Positions 1 to 7,821 of a DNA stretch of 64,000 bases are shown here, piece by piece. The notes beneath the pieces were generated by a model that was not told the origin of the DNA, made no database searches, and saw nothing but the letters and a program-made list of their open reading frames with translations. The first letter of the stretch is position 1. Each line of letters opens with the position of its first letter. Both the position numbers and the translations under genes were made by a program. The stretch comes from Bacteroidaceae bacterium. Lineage in GTDB: Bacteria > Bacteroidota > Bacteroidia > Bacteroidales > Bacteroidaceae. Where the stretch lies: contig JAFZWM010000022.1 in the NCBI GenBank assembly GCA_017617315.1, positions 42,562 to 106,561 of the forward strand, given 5' to 3'.

Positions 1-1
1 C

Positions 2-34
2 GAGGAAAAAAGAAAACTGTTTAATGGATATTAA
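2..34 (+). CDS. possible 3' end of an upstream gene (partial)
   Basis: An open frame enters from the window edge, reads EEKRKLFNGY and stops with TAA at 32-34, directly before the ATG at 35. The abutting stop and start fit an operon. Only ten codons are visible, so no product can be named. In other Bacteroidales this nuclease-like gene often follows rhomboid protease genes (recalled, not tested). Confidence 0.35.
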   Translation, partial: EEKRKLFNGY

Positions 35-1144
35 ATGAATTTCGGGATAAAACGATTACTTGTTAAATGTCTGTTCACGGCCAATGCCTGCATTGTGTTT
101 CTGTGCATATTCTCGGCTTACAGCGGACATATTTCTCCGGCCGACTTTAAGTATTTGTCGTGCATGCCCATGACATTTCCTATATTTCTCCTGCTTACGG
201 TCGTTGCGGGGATAGTAGTGCTCTTTTTCAAACCTCTGTATGCTACAATGCAGTTGTTTTGTCTCGTAATTTGTTTTCAGCAGATAAAAGCCGTAATCCC
301 GTATAATTTCTTTAGCAACGAGCCTTCGGCCGAGGAGCGGAAAGACTACATAAAGATGCTGAGCTATAATGTTCATGGATTTGCGGCCGAAACCATGGAC
401 GAGAACGATAGCGTAAATGAGATAATCGACTATATCGTTGCGAGCGATGCCGATATCGTTTGCCTTCAAGAGGCCGGACTGGAAAACCACAAGCTGGCAA
501 AGGTAAAGGAAAAGTTGAAGGCCTATCCGTACCATTCCGAACTCCCGGTAGGAGAGAGCGACAAGATTTTCAACAGTATAAATTGCTTTTCGCGCTATCC
601 TATAGTATATATAAATAAGGTAGACTATCAGTCAGAGTCTAACGGCTCGGTGCTCTACAAGATACTTGTTGATGGCGATACCATTGCCGTCATAAACAAT
701 CATTTTGAAAGCAACAGACTCACTCCGGCCGAGAAAACGACCTACAAGAATATCATAAAGAAACATGATGTTAACACCATGCCGTCCGACTCGAAGATGC
801 TTCTTGGCAGATTGTCGAATGCGGCAGTAGTAAGGTCGGAGCAGGTTGATATTGTGGCAAATCTGATAGACAGTCTGAGACATAGCTATCCGCTCATCGT
901 GTGTGGCGACTTTAACGATCCGCCAAATTCATACACCCATTGCAGGATTGGAGAGAATCTCACGGATTGCCACACGGCAGCCGGAAAAGGCTTCGGAATA
1001 TCGTACAACCAGCGCGGTTTCTTCTTCAGGATAGACAATATAATGGTAAACGACAAGTGGGACGTTAAGTACTGCAAGGTGGATAATTCAATCTCCAAAT
1101 CCGACCATAATCCGATATTTGCGTACTTGAAGATTCGAAAATAG
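35..1144 (+). CDS. endonuclease/exonuclease/phosphatase family membrane protein
   Basis: The 369-residue protein has three hydrophobic segments in the first 95 residues, then a soluble EEP-fold domain. Recognisable EEP landmarks are the metal-binding glutamate in CLQEAG, the CGDFNDPPNS motif and the C-terminal SDHNP motif. The family hydrolyses phosphodiester or phosphomonoester bonds in a metal-dependent way; the membrane anchor puts the domain at the inner membrane, but the substrate (nucleic acid, lipid or sugar phosphate) cannot be told. Length is normal for Bacteroidales members. It starts right after the stop of a preceding frame, so it is probably last in an operon. Confidence 0.85.
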   Translation: MNFGIKRLLVKCLFTANACIVFLCIFSAYSGHISPADFKYLSCMPMTFPIFLLLTVVAGIVVLFFKPLYATMQLFCLVICFQQIKAVIPYNFFSNEPSAEERKDYIKMLSYNVHGFAAETMDENDSVNEIIDYIVASDADIVCLQEAGLENHKLAKVKEKLKAYPYHSELPVGESDKIFNSINCFSRYPIVYINKVDYQSESNGSVLYKILVDGDTIAVINNHFESNRLTPAEKTTYKNIIKKHDVNTMPSDSKMLLGRLSNAAVVRSEQVDIVANLIDSLRHSYPLIVCGDFNDPPNSYTHCRIGENLTDCHTAAGKGFGISYNQRGFFFRIDNIMVNDKWDVKYCKVDNSISKSDHNPIFAYLKIRK

Positions 1145-1145
1145 T

Positions 1146-1177
1146 CACTTTTTATCATAATTGTTCATAAAAAAGTG
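1146..1177 (+). terminator. possible terminator hairpin
   Basis: CACTTTTTAT and ATAAAAAAGTG form an imperfect AT-rich stem immediately downstream of the EEP gene stop. There is no T tract beyond it, so this is weak. Confidence 0.3.
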
Positions 1178-1209
1178 CGCGAAGTGCCGCTAAAAAGATA
1201 AAAAATAAT

Positions 1210-1217
1210 TATATTTG
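1210..1217 (+). promoter_or_regulatory. secDF promoter -7 element
   Basis: TATATTTG matches the Bacteroidota -7 consensus TAnnTTTG exactly and is followed by GC. It would start transcription near 1224, giving a leader of about 70 nt for secDF. No clear -33 TTTG was seen at the usual spacing. Confidence 0.6.
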
Positions 1218-1296
1218 CGCGCTTATTGGACGTTTTTTGCAATGTTCAACTGCATTTGCGATAGGAAATAATAAAAATAAATTATAATCTAAAAAA

Positions 1297-4287
1297 ATGC
1301 AAAACAAAGGATTCGTAAAGATTTTTGCGGTGTTGCTGACACTCATTTGCATCTTTTACCTGTCTTTCTCATTTGTAACTCGCCACTACGAAAGTAAGGC
1401 GGCTGCAATGGGCAAGGAGGAAGGCGCGGCTTTCCTTGACTCTGTCATGAAGGAAAAGGTGTATCTGAATATCTACACACTAAAAGAATGTCGCGAGATG
1501 GAAATCGGCCTTGGCCTTGACTTGAAGGGCGGTATGAACGTTATCCTTGAGGTTTCTGTGCCAGATGTTATCAAGACTTTGGCTGACCACAAGACTGACA
1601 AGGCTTTCAACGAGGCTGTTGCCAACGCTGCTACACAGGCAGAGCAGAGCCAGAAGGATTTCATCTCATTGTTCGTTTCAGAGTATCACAAATTAGCACC
1701 AAACTCTCGTCTGGCTGAGATTTTCGCAACTCAGCAGCTTAAGGGCAAGGTAAGCACATCAAGTTCAGACTCAGAAGTTGAAAGCGTATTGCGCGAGGAG
1801 GTTAAGGCAGCTGTAGATAACTCTTACAATGTACTTCGTACTCGTATCGACCGTTTTGGTGTGGCTCAGCCAAACATCCAGACTCTCGAAGGTCAGACTG
1901 GCCGTATCATGGTCGAGATGCCAGGTATCAAGGAGCCAGAGCGTGTTCGTAAGCTGTTGCAGGGTTCTGCAAACCTTGAGTTCTGGGAGACTTACGATGC
2001 TAACGAGGTTTATCCTTATCTCGTAAGCGCAGATGAGCACGTTCGCGACATTATTGCCGGCAACGACACTACTGCAAAGGCTGAAGTTGCTGATACAGTT
2101 GCTGCCAAGTCAACTAAGAGCGTTACTGAGACTCTTAGCGCTTTGACAAGCAAGAATGATGCAGCTCCAAAGAAGAGCAATTCAGCGGCAGAGAAGGAGC
2201 ATCCGCTCTTCTCAAAGCTTAGCCCTGCAAACTATGGCTGTATCGTAGGTTACGCAGTTGCACGCGATACTGCTGATGTAAACAAGTACTTGGCAATGGC
2301 TAAGAACACACTTCCTTCAGACCTTTCTTTGAAGTGGGGTGTTAAGGCCGTTACATTCGGCGAGAAGAACAAGACTGAGTTCTTCGAGTTGTATGCAATC
2401 AAGATTACTCAGCGCGATGGCAGAGCTCCACTCGAGGGCGATGTCGTTACAGATGCTAAGGACGAGTTCGACCACAATAATGGCCGCCCATGCGTAAGTA
2501 TGCAGATGAACTCAGACGGCGCACGTCGTTGGGCAGCTCTTACAAAGGCTAACGTAGGTAGAGCTATTGCTATCGTTCTTGACGGTTTGGTATATAGTGC
2601 TCCAAACGTAAACAACGAGATTAACGGTGGTAACTCACAGATTACAGGTAACTTTACTCCAGAAGATACAAAGGACTTGGCTAACGTGTTGAAGTCTGGT
2701 AAGATGCCAGCCCCTACACACATCGTGCAGGAGGACATCGTTGGTCCGTCACTTGGTCAGGAGTCAATCAATCAGGGAATCACATCGTTCGTAATTGCGT
2801 TCATCATCCTTATGATTTACATGTGCGCAATGTACGGCTTCACTCCGGGTATGGTTGCAAACGGTGCTCTTGTGCTCAACTTCTTCTTCACACTCGGTGT
2901 ATTGACATCATTCCAGGCTGCACTTACAATGAGTGGTATTGCCGGTATGGTTCTTTCGCTTGGTATGGCGGTTGATGCCAACGTGCTTATCTACGAGCGT
3001 ACTAAGGAAGAGATGAAGGCTGGCAAGCATGTTGCCGATGCAATCTCTGCTGGTTACAGCAATGCATTCTCTGCAATCTTCGACTCTAACCTTACATCAA
3101 TCATCACAGGTGTAATCTTGTTCTACTTCGGAACAGGTCCTATCCGTGGTTTCGCAACTACATTGATTATCGGTATCGTCTGCTCATTCTTCACAGCTGT
3201 GTTCTTGACTCGTATGGTATTCGAACACTTCCTGAAGAAGGAGAAGTGGACTAACCTTACTTTCACAACAGGTTTGTCAAAGAACATGATGACAAATACA
3301 CACTTCCATTTCATGGGAGCATACAAGAAGTCATTCACAGTATTTGGTGTTCTTCTTGTTGCATGTGTAGCATCATTCTTTGTTCGCGGTCTTAGCAAGT
3401 CTATCGACTTTACTGGTGGTCGCAACTATGTTGTCCGTTTCGAGAATCAGGTTGAGCCAGAGACAGTTCGCGGTCTTGTTGCTGCAAAGAGCGGTGAGGC
3501 TAACGTGTCATGTATCGCACTTGGTACAGACCACAAGACAATCCGTATCTCTACAAACTACAAGATAGAGAGCAACTCACCAAGTGTTGATTCTGAAATC
3601 GAGTCATTGGTATTTGATGCACTCAAGGGCGGTAACCTTTTGGCAAGCGATGTTGACTTGGCAAGATTCATCGACCGTGATAATCAGAAGGGTGGTTCTA
3701 TCATCAGTTCTCAGAAGGTAGGTCCTTCTATTGCTGAGGATATCACTTACGGAGCAATCCTTTCTGTATGCTATGCGTTGGTGGCAATCTTCCTTTACAT
3801 CTTGCTTCGTTTCCGCAACGTGTCATACTCTATTGGTTGTACAATCGCACTTACTGTCGATACTTTGCTTATCATCGGTGCATACTCATTGTGCTGGGGC
3901 TGGATGCCATTCTCTCTCGAGATTGACCAGACATTCATCGGTGCAATCCTTACTGCAATCGGTTACTCTATCAACGATAAGGTGGTTATCTTCGACCGTA
4001 TCCGTGAGAGCTTCGGCTTGCATCCAAAAGAGGATCGTCAGACATTGTTTAACAACGCATTGAACACAACTCTTGCACGTACTATCAATACATCTGTTTC
4101 TACATTGATTGTATTGCTCTGTATCTTCATCCTTGGTGGTGAGAGCATCAGAAGCTTTGCATTCGCAATGATTCTGGGTGTTGTTATCGGTACATGCTCA
4201 TCATTGTTCGTCGCAGCTCCTACTGCATACCTCGTAATGGGTAAGCGCATCAAGGAGACTGACGCTGAAGCAATCAAAGAGATTTAA
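1297..4287 (+). CDS. secDF: protein translocase subunit SecDF (fused)
   Basis: A single 996-residue polypeptide carries SecD then SecF, the fused form typical of Bacteroidota. It is an inner-membrane, proton-motive-force-driven accessory of the Sec translocon that pulls exported proteins to the periplasm. The SecD half (about residues 1-640) shows a first membrane helix, the GLDLKGG motif, a large periplasmic region with a low-complexity Ala/Ser/Lys stretch, and the GMAVDANVLIYERTKEE motif. The SecF half shows SIDFTGGRNYVVRF and GYSINDKVVIFDRIRE. About twelve membrane helices are expected and hydrophobic segments are consistent with this. It has its own promoter upstream and a terminator-like hairpin downstream. 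Confidence 0.97.
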   Translation: MQNKGFVKIFAVLLTLICIFYLSFSFVTRHYESKAAAMGKEEGAAFLDSVMKEKVYLNIYTLKECREMEIGLGLDLKGGMNVILEVSVPDVIKTLADHKTDKAFNEAVANAATQAEQSQKDFISLFVSEYHKLAPNSRLAEIFATQQLKGKVSTSSSDSEVESVLREEVKAAVDNSYNVLRTRIDRFGVAQPNIQTLEGQTGRIMVEMPGIKEPERVRKLLQGSANLEFWETYDANEVYPYLVSADEHVRDIIAGNDTTAKAEVADTVAAKSTKSVTETLSALTSKNDAAPKKSNSAAEKEHPLFSKLSPANYGCIVGYAVARDTADVNKYLAMAKNTLPSDLSLKWGVKAVTFGEKNKTEFFELYAIKITQRDGRAPLEGDVVTDAKDEFDHNNGRPCVSMQMNSDGARRWAALTKANVGRAIAIVLDGLVYSAPNVNNEINGGNSQITGNFTPEDTKDLANVLKSGKMPAPTHIVQEDIVGPSLGQESINQGITSFVIAFIILMIYMCAMYGFTPGMVANGALVLNFFFTLGVLTSFQAALTMSGIAGMVLSLGMAVDANVLIYERTKEEMKAGKHVADAISAGYSNAFSAIFDSNLTSIITGVILFYFGTGPIRGFATTLIIGIVCSFFTAVFLTRMVFEHFLKKEKWTNLTFTTGLSKNMMTNTHFHFMGAYKKSFTVFGVLLVACVASFFVRGLSKSIDFTGGRNYVVRFENQVEPETVRGLVAAKSGEANVSCIALGTDHKTIRISTNYKIESNSPSVDSEIESLVFDALKGGNLLASDVDLARFIDRDNQKGGSIISSQKVGPSIAEDITYGAILSVCYALVAIFLYILLRFRNVSYSIGCTIALTVDTLLIIGAYSLCWGWMPFSLEIDQTFIGAILTAIGYSINDKVVIFDRIRESFGLHPKEDRQTLFNNALNTTLARTINTSVSTLIVLLCIFILGGESIRSFAFAMILGVVIGTCSSLFVAAPTAYLVMGKRIKETDAEAIKEI

Positions 4288-4302
4288 AACATTAAATAAA
4301 AG

Positions 4303-4334
4303 CCTCTTCCGGCTTTGCAAAGAGTTGGGAGAGG
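4303..4334 (+). terminator. terminator-like hairpin after secDF
   Basis: CCTCTTCC pairs with GGGAGAGG (one G-U pair) around an inner self-complementary CTTTGCAAAG, followed by a short TTT. It lies between the secDF stop and the tRNA gene. Confidence 0.5.
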
Positions 4335-4343
4335 TTTCTACCA

Positions 4344-4415
4344 GCCCTTGTAGTTCAACGGATAGAATAGAAGTTTCCTAAACTTTAGATAGGGGTTCGA
4401 TTCCCCTCGGGGGTA
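4344..4415 (+). tRNA. tRNA-Arg, anticodon CCU
   Basis: The sequence folds as a complete cloverleaf: acceptor GCCCTTG with CGGGGGT, D stem GTTC/GAAT, anticodon stem GAAGT/ACTTT with loop TTCCTAA (anticodon CCT), T stem AGGGG/CCCCT with loop TTCGATT, and discriminator A. CCA is not encoded. The 3' part from 4400 is the left copy of an 18-bp repeat also present at 9588, so this tRNA is the integration site of the element that follows and is restored intact by the integrase-proximal end. Confidence 0.93.
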
Positions 4416-4417
4416 CA
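4400..4417 (+). repeat. attL: tRNA-Arg 3'-end direct repeat
   Basis: An 18-bp sequence (ATTCCCCTCGGGGGTACA) covering the T loop/stem and acceptor 3' strand of the tRNA is repeated exactly at 9588-9605. Strand exchange by the adjacent tyrosine recombinase is expected within it. Confidence 0.9.
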
Positions 4418-4425
4418 TTTGAGGA

Positions 4426-4492
4426 AAACAAGTATAAAATAAAAGAATTTAAGTGATAGATTATCAATAAGTTCTAAATTTTATACTTGTTT
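4426..4492 (+). terminator. 15-bp inverted repeat at left element end, possible substitute tRNA terminator
   Basis: AAACAAGTATAAAAT at 4426-4440 is the exact reverse complement of 4478-4492, and the second arm runs into TTTTGTTTTC. Placed just after the tRNA, it could terminate tRNA transcription in place of the native terminator now stranded at 9605-9648. It could equally be a recombination-protein site. Confidence 0.5.
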
Positions 4493-4523
4493 TTGTTTTC
4501 ATAAAAAAGACTAAGTGTTTGCT

Positions 4524-4546
4524 TTTTTGGCTACCCTTTGGCTACC
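4524..4546 (+). repeat. left arm-type site (paired GGCTACC)
   Basis: Five T residues followed by GGCTACC-CTTT-GGCTACC occur here and again, identical and in the same orientation, at 9517-9539 near the right end. Short paired direct repeats inside both ends are typical arm-binding sites of tyrosine recombinases. Confidence 0.65.
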
Positions 4547-4566
4547 CAAAATAAAGAAAGTTTTTT

Positions 4567-4574
4567 TATATTTG
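4567..4574 (+). promoter_or_regulatory. integrase promoter -7 element
   Basis: TATATTTG matches TAnnTTTG exactly, 31 nt before the integrase ATG. The arm-type repeats end 20 nt upstream, so integrase bound there could repress its own gene. Confidence 0.55.
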
Positions 4575-4604
4575 CAATCATAAGAAATTAAAAGCAATAA
4601 AGAC

Positions 4605-5828
4605 ATGTCTTTAAAGAAAGATATAAGGAGCGATGACACTTATATTATAAGTCAAGACAGCACCGACAACCCTAAAATCGGTGCTAAGATTTTGAGTAAT
4701 GGAAGAGAAAGTTTGTTTCTTGACTATTACTTAGGCTATCAAATGGTTTATTCTGAATCATTGGATAAGGAAGTTTCAAAGAAGTATAGAAAGAGGGAGT
4801 ACCTTAAATTATATTTGTGGCAAGCACCAAGAACACCGCTTGAAAGACAGCAAAATAAGGAAACATTGGAGCTTGCAAAGAAAATTAGGTTTGAGAAAAG
4901 CCAAGAAATCCTTGAAAATATGGAAGGATATAGGTTAAAGACAAATCATAATGCTAATTTTCTGGACTTTTTCCAAAGCTATATTGCCAATTACACAAAG
5001 AAAGACATTAAGGTTGTGCAGATGGCATATAATAGGTTTGTAGACTTTCTAAATGCAACAAGTGAGTATCAGATGTATGCAAAGATGATAAAGCCAGAGC
5101 ATATTACAAAAGATATGGTTGAGGCTTTTACAGAGTATTTGCAGACAAGGAGTGTTGGAGAGGGGGCTAAAAGTGTGTATAAGCGTTTCAAGAAGGTTGT
5201 AAAATATGCAGTAGAGCATGATGTGATGTTGAAGAATCCTTGCAATGGCATTGTAATAAAGATTGATGAGCAGTTGCTAAGAAAAGATGTGCTATCGCCA
5301 GAGGAAATGAAGAGGCTTATAGAAACACACTATACAGGCGAGAATCCAATTATAAGAAGAGCGTTTATATTCTGCTTATATTGTGGGCTAAGATATTGTG
5401 ATGTTAAAGACCTTACATTTACAAACGTGGATTTCTCAAACAAGTTATTGAAGTTTGAGCAGAACAAGACAAAGGGGCATAGTGCAGCAAGTGGTGTTGT
5501 TATTCCATTAAATGATGGTATCTTAAAATTGATTGGCACACCAGAAACTGACAATAGGGATGAACTTATATTCAAATTGCCAACTTATGCAAGCTGCTCA
5601 AAGGCTGTAAAGCATTGGGTAAAACATGCAGAGATAAACAAGCATATTACATGGCATTGTGCAAGACATAGCTTTGCAGTAAACATATTAAACAACGGTG
5701 CAAACATTAAGACTGTTGCAAGCCTGTTGGGGCATAGCGATTTGAAGAATACAGAGAAATACACAAGAGCAATTGACAAGCTGAAAGAGGATGCAATAAA
5801 CAGCTTGCCAGTGCTTAATCTTGACTAA
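4605..5828 (+). CDS. tyrosine recombinase / integrase
   Basis: The 407-residue protein is a site-specific tyrosine recombinase of the Bacteroidetes mobile-element type, expected to integrate and excise the element at the tRNA-Arg. An N-terminal arm-binding region is followed by a SAM-like core-binding domain (about 110-215) and the catalytic domain. Catalytic residues are visible: R263 in YCGLRYCDV, lysine in NKTKGH, H351 and R354 in WHCARHS, H377 in LLGHSD and nucleophile Y386 in EKYTRA. All are present, so it should be active. It sits next to attL as usual for such elements and has its own promoter. Confidence 0.93.
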   Translation: MSLKKDIRSDDTYIISQDSTDNPKIGAKILSNGRESLFLDYYLGYQMVYSESLDKEVSKKYRKREYLKLYLWQAPRTPLERQQNKETLELAKKIRFEKSQEILENMEGYRLKTNHNANFLDFFQSYIANYTKKDIKVVQMAYNRFVDFLNATSEYQMYAKMIKPEHITKDMVEAFTEYLQTRSVGEGAKSVYKRFKKVVKYAVEHDVMLKNPCNGIVIKIDEQLLRKDVLSPEEMKRLIETHYTGENPIIRRAFIFCLYCGLRYCDVKDLTFTNVDFSNKLLKFEQNKTKGHSAASGVVIPLNDGILKLIGTPETDNRDELIFKLPTYASCSKAVKHWVKHAEINKHITWHCARHSFAVNILNNGANIKTVASLLGHSDLKNTEKYTRAIDKLKEDAINSLPVLNLD

Positions 5829-5850
5829 TTAAAACTTAAATAATATAGAC

Positions 5851-6723
5851 ATGATAATAGACCAAGATACGGCAGAGGACTTTATAGATGATTTGTTGTA
5901 CTGTACAAAAGTCATTGAAAGATATTTGAAAGATTGTGAATTAGCTAATAGCCATACCACTATACGGGGGTTAGATAATTTGGATGATAGTAAATCAACA
6001 TACTATGTTCCACATTTTAATTATTTATCTTGTTGTTTTGATGATATTGCAAACAAAGCTGTTGAGTTAAAAGATTATGTTAAAAGAAATCATGATTTTG
6101 AGATGGCTGCAGCACTTTCAAAAATAAATAGGGGTGCTTGGGGACTAATATGTGTAGAATATGATTGGAAGGCAGATGATAGAAAGAAGACGGTATTCTG
6201 TCAGTTCTCAAAGGTTGAAAGTGTGTTGTTTGATATTCATAATTGGTATTTGAAAAAGGCTTATAATATACCTCGAGAAGATATTATAAGTTGTAAATAT
6301 TATGTGGATTGTTATACAGGCGAGGTGAAAAATAGCAAAACCAAAAAGGTTATTAAACCGTTATTAGGCGATGTGCAAACAACGGATGTTCAAAGCATCA
6401 ACCCAGAGCCTCAACAAAGTAAAACAACGAGAAGGAAAGGCAGACCAAAGTATACGTTTAAAGATTATATGGTAAATGATGAAGATGGCAGAAAGTTAGA
6501 AAAGATACGTTCTGTAATGAATGGTAGAAAAGGAAAGAAGGCAGCTTTGGTAATATGGACTTGTATGAAAATCGGCTGGATAGTACCAACACCAACTTTT
6601 AAAGCTGTGGCTGATGAATTTGGGAATATTGGGACACAACAGGGATTTACAGGATATCTTAATGATATGTCATTTACTGATGCTGAAAAAGAATCGATGG
6701 AAAATATCTTTAAAAAAAGTTGA
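5851..6723 (+). CDS. hypothetical protein with C-terminal AT-hook-like motif
   Basis: This 290-residue protein starts 22 nt after the integrase stop and is probably co-transcribed with it. I do not recognise a catalytic domain. The N-terminal 180 residues are acidic and mixed; a linker near residue 195 holds RRKGRPK, resembling an AT-hook. The C-terminal block (about 205-290) contains GRKGKKAALVIWTCMKIGW and ends near FTGYLNDMSFTDAE. Proteins with a similar tail occur beside integrases in other Bacteroidales elements (recalled, not checked). An accessory DNA-binding role in recombination or maintenance is possible but is inference. Confidence 0.7.
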   Translation: MIIDQDTAEDFIDDLLYCTKVIERYLKDCELANSHTTIRGLDNLDDSKSTYYVPHFNYLSCCFDDIANKAVELKDYVKRNHDFEMAAALSKINRGAWGLICVEYDWKADDRKKTVFCQFSKVESVLFDIHNWYLKKAYNIPREDIISCKYYVDCYTGEVKNSKTKKVIKPLLGDVQTTDVQSINPEPQQSKTTRRKGRPKYTFKDYMVNDEDGRKLEKIRSVMNGRKGKKAALVIWTCMKIGWIVPTPTFKAVADEFGNIGTQQGFTGYLNDMSFTDAEKESMENIFKKS

Positions 6724-6750
6724 TGCCTTAATAAGGTGAAACGGTTGTAT

Positions 6751-6808
6751 AAAATTGTATTTAATTGTTTGGAGAAAATCCACAATTAAGTACAATTTTC
6801 TTTTTTTC
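6751..6808 (+). terminator. strong terminator between the two element operons
   Basis: 18-nt arms at 6751-6768 and 6782-6799 are reverse complements with one G-U pair, followed by a T-rich run. It separates the integrase unit from the replication unit. Confidence 0.75.
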
Positions 6809-6831
6809 ATAGTGCTGTTTTTCTTTTGTTA

Positions 6832-6926
6832 CTTTGCCATTGTAATCAAATGCCAGAGTGCAAGCGGTAGATGATTGCAATTGGGGCAAAGAAGCATAAG
6901 CCTTGCACCTTATAGCGGTAGCCCAA
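6832..6926 (+). ncRNA. structured leader or origin: two hairpins with complementary loops
   Basis: Hairpin I: CTTTGCC-ATTGTAATCA (6832-6848) pairs with TGATTGCAAT (6872-6881) and GGCAAAG (6885-6891), a 17-bp stem with a 3-nt bulge and 23-nt loop. Hairpin II: ATAAG (6896-6900) with CTTAT (6909-6913). The loop segment GTGCAAG (6858-6864) is exactly complementary to CTTGCAC (6902-6908) in loop II, allowing a kissing interaction. GCGGTAG occurs twice (6864-6870, 6915-6921), and TTGGG at 6881-6885 could alternatively pair with CCCAA at 6922-6926. It could be an RNA leader controlling the operon starting at 6949, a trans-acting RNA, or a single-strand DNA replication origin. Confidence 0.5.
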
Positions 6927-6948
6927 ACCATCTTAAAAACTAATAAAG

Positions 6949-7239
6949 ATGGCAGAAGAAATAAAAAAGGTGGCTGACCTTATAACAGCCAACACACTAT
7001 TTTGCACTAAGGAAGTGCTTACAAGTGATGAAACTGCAAAGTATTTGGGTATCTCAAAGAGTTATCTGTATAAGCTTACAATGAGACAGCAGATACCACA
7101 TTACAAGCCAATGGGGAAAATGTGCTATTTTAACCGTAAAGAGGTTGAAAGTTGGTTGCAGAGCAACAGATGTGCAACAGCCAATGAGATAGAACAACAG
7201 GCACAAGCCTATTGCATGAAGAAAGGGGGTAGACTATGA
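6949..7239 (+). CDS. helix-turn-helix (excisionase / MerR-like) DNA-binding protein
   Basis: The 96-residue protein contains the HTH_17 type fold: SDETAKYLGISKSYLYKL as the helix-turn-helix, then MGKMCYFNRKEVESWL as the wing and following helix. Such small proteins in Bacteroidales elements act as excisionases or as transcriptional regulators of replication or mobilisation genes. Its stop overlaps the next start by 4 bp (ATGA), so it heads the replication operon behind the structured leader. Confidence 0.85.
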   Translation: MAEEIKKVADLITANTLFCTKEVLTSDETAKYLGISKSYLYKLTMRQQIPHYKPMGKMCYFNRKEVESWLQSNRCATANEIEQQAQAYCMKKGGRL

Positions 7240-7778
7240 ATACACCAAACATAAGCTATTATGCAAAGATGGTAAACACTACCCAGAAGGGCAAGAAAAC
7301 ACCCAAGTACACTATTGTTGCACAAGCTGGATTTTATCCCCCAATGGATGCTTTAAGAGGGAAAAATGGGACAATATCATTTTATCTTTTGGCAAGCAAA
7401 GACAGCGGCAGCACCAAGGACAATGCACCATCAATGAAGTTACAGGGCAAAAACAGCCTTAACTTTACAGGGCTAAAAGAATATTTCCAAGATGGAAAAT
7501 TGAGCGGCTTTGCCTATGGCAATCCTTCTGACAAACAGACATACAGCAAGGACAATAAGGCAAACCCTTTCTATGAGTACAGAGAAGATTGTTTTTTGTT
7601 CTTGATAGAATGGGATGAAAAAGACCCTACAAACCTAATACCAATTTCTATTGAATTGATTGTGTTGGACGGTGCAAAGGTTCTTTCAAGTGCATATTGC
7701 AAGCAGCTTGTTTTGGGTGGCTTTGATGAGCCTTTGAAGGCTTTGAGAGAACAAGCAAAGAAAGTAAATGCCTTATAA
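7236..7778 (+). CDS. hypothetical protein between HTH and Rep genes
   Basis: A 180-residue protein with no family I recognise. It is rich in aromatic and small polar residues with alternating strand-like stretches, consistent with a beta-rich soluble fold, and ends in a basic helix. Its start overlaps the HTH gene by 4 bp and it lies 43 nt before the replication gene. In filamentous phages the gene beside gene II encodes the single-strand DNA-binding protein; that role is a testable guess from position only. Confidence 0.65.
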   Translation: MNTPNISYYAKMVNTTQKGKKTPKYTIVAQAGFYPPMDALRGKNGTISFYLLASKDSGSTKDNAPSMKLQGKNSLNFTGLKEYFQDGKLSGFAYGNPSDKQTYSKDNKANPFYEYREDCFLFLIEWDEKDPTNLIPISIELIVLDGAKVLSSAYCKQLVLGGFDEPLKALREQAKKVNAL

Positions 7779-7821
7779 TAATATGTAGTTTGTGGGCAAA
7801 ATTTGGTAACACATTATACAT

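Noticed and set aside
4537..4574. TTTG at 4537 as the -33 element of the integrase promoter
   Set aside because: It is 26 nt from the -7 element, longer than the usual 19-21 nt spacing, and belongs to the arm-type repeat.
6864..6921. GCGGTAG repeats as plasmid iterons
   Set aside because: Only two copies, both inside or next to the hairpins; too few to call iterons.
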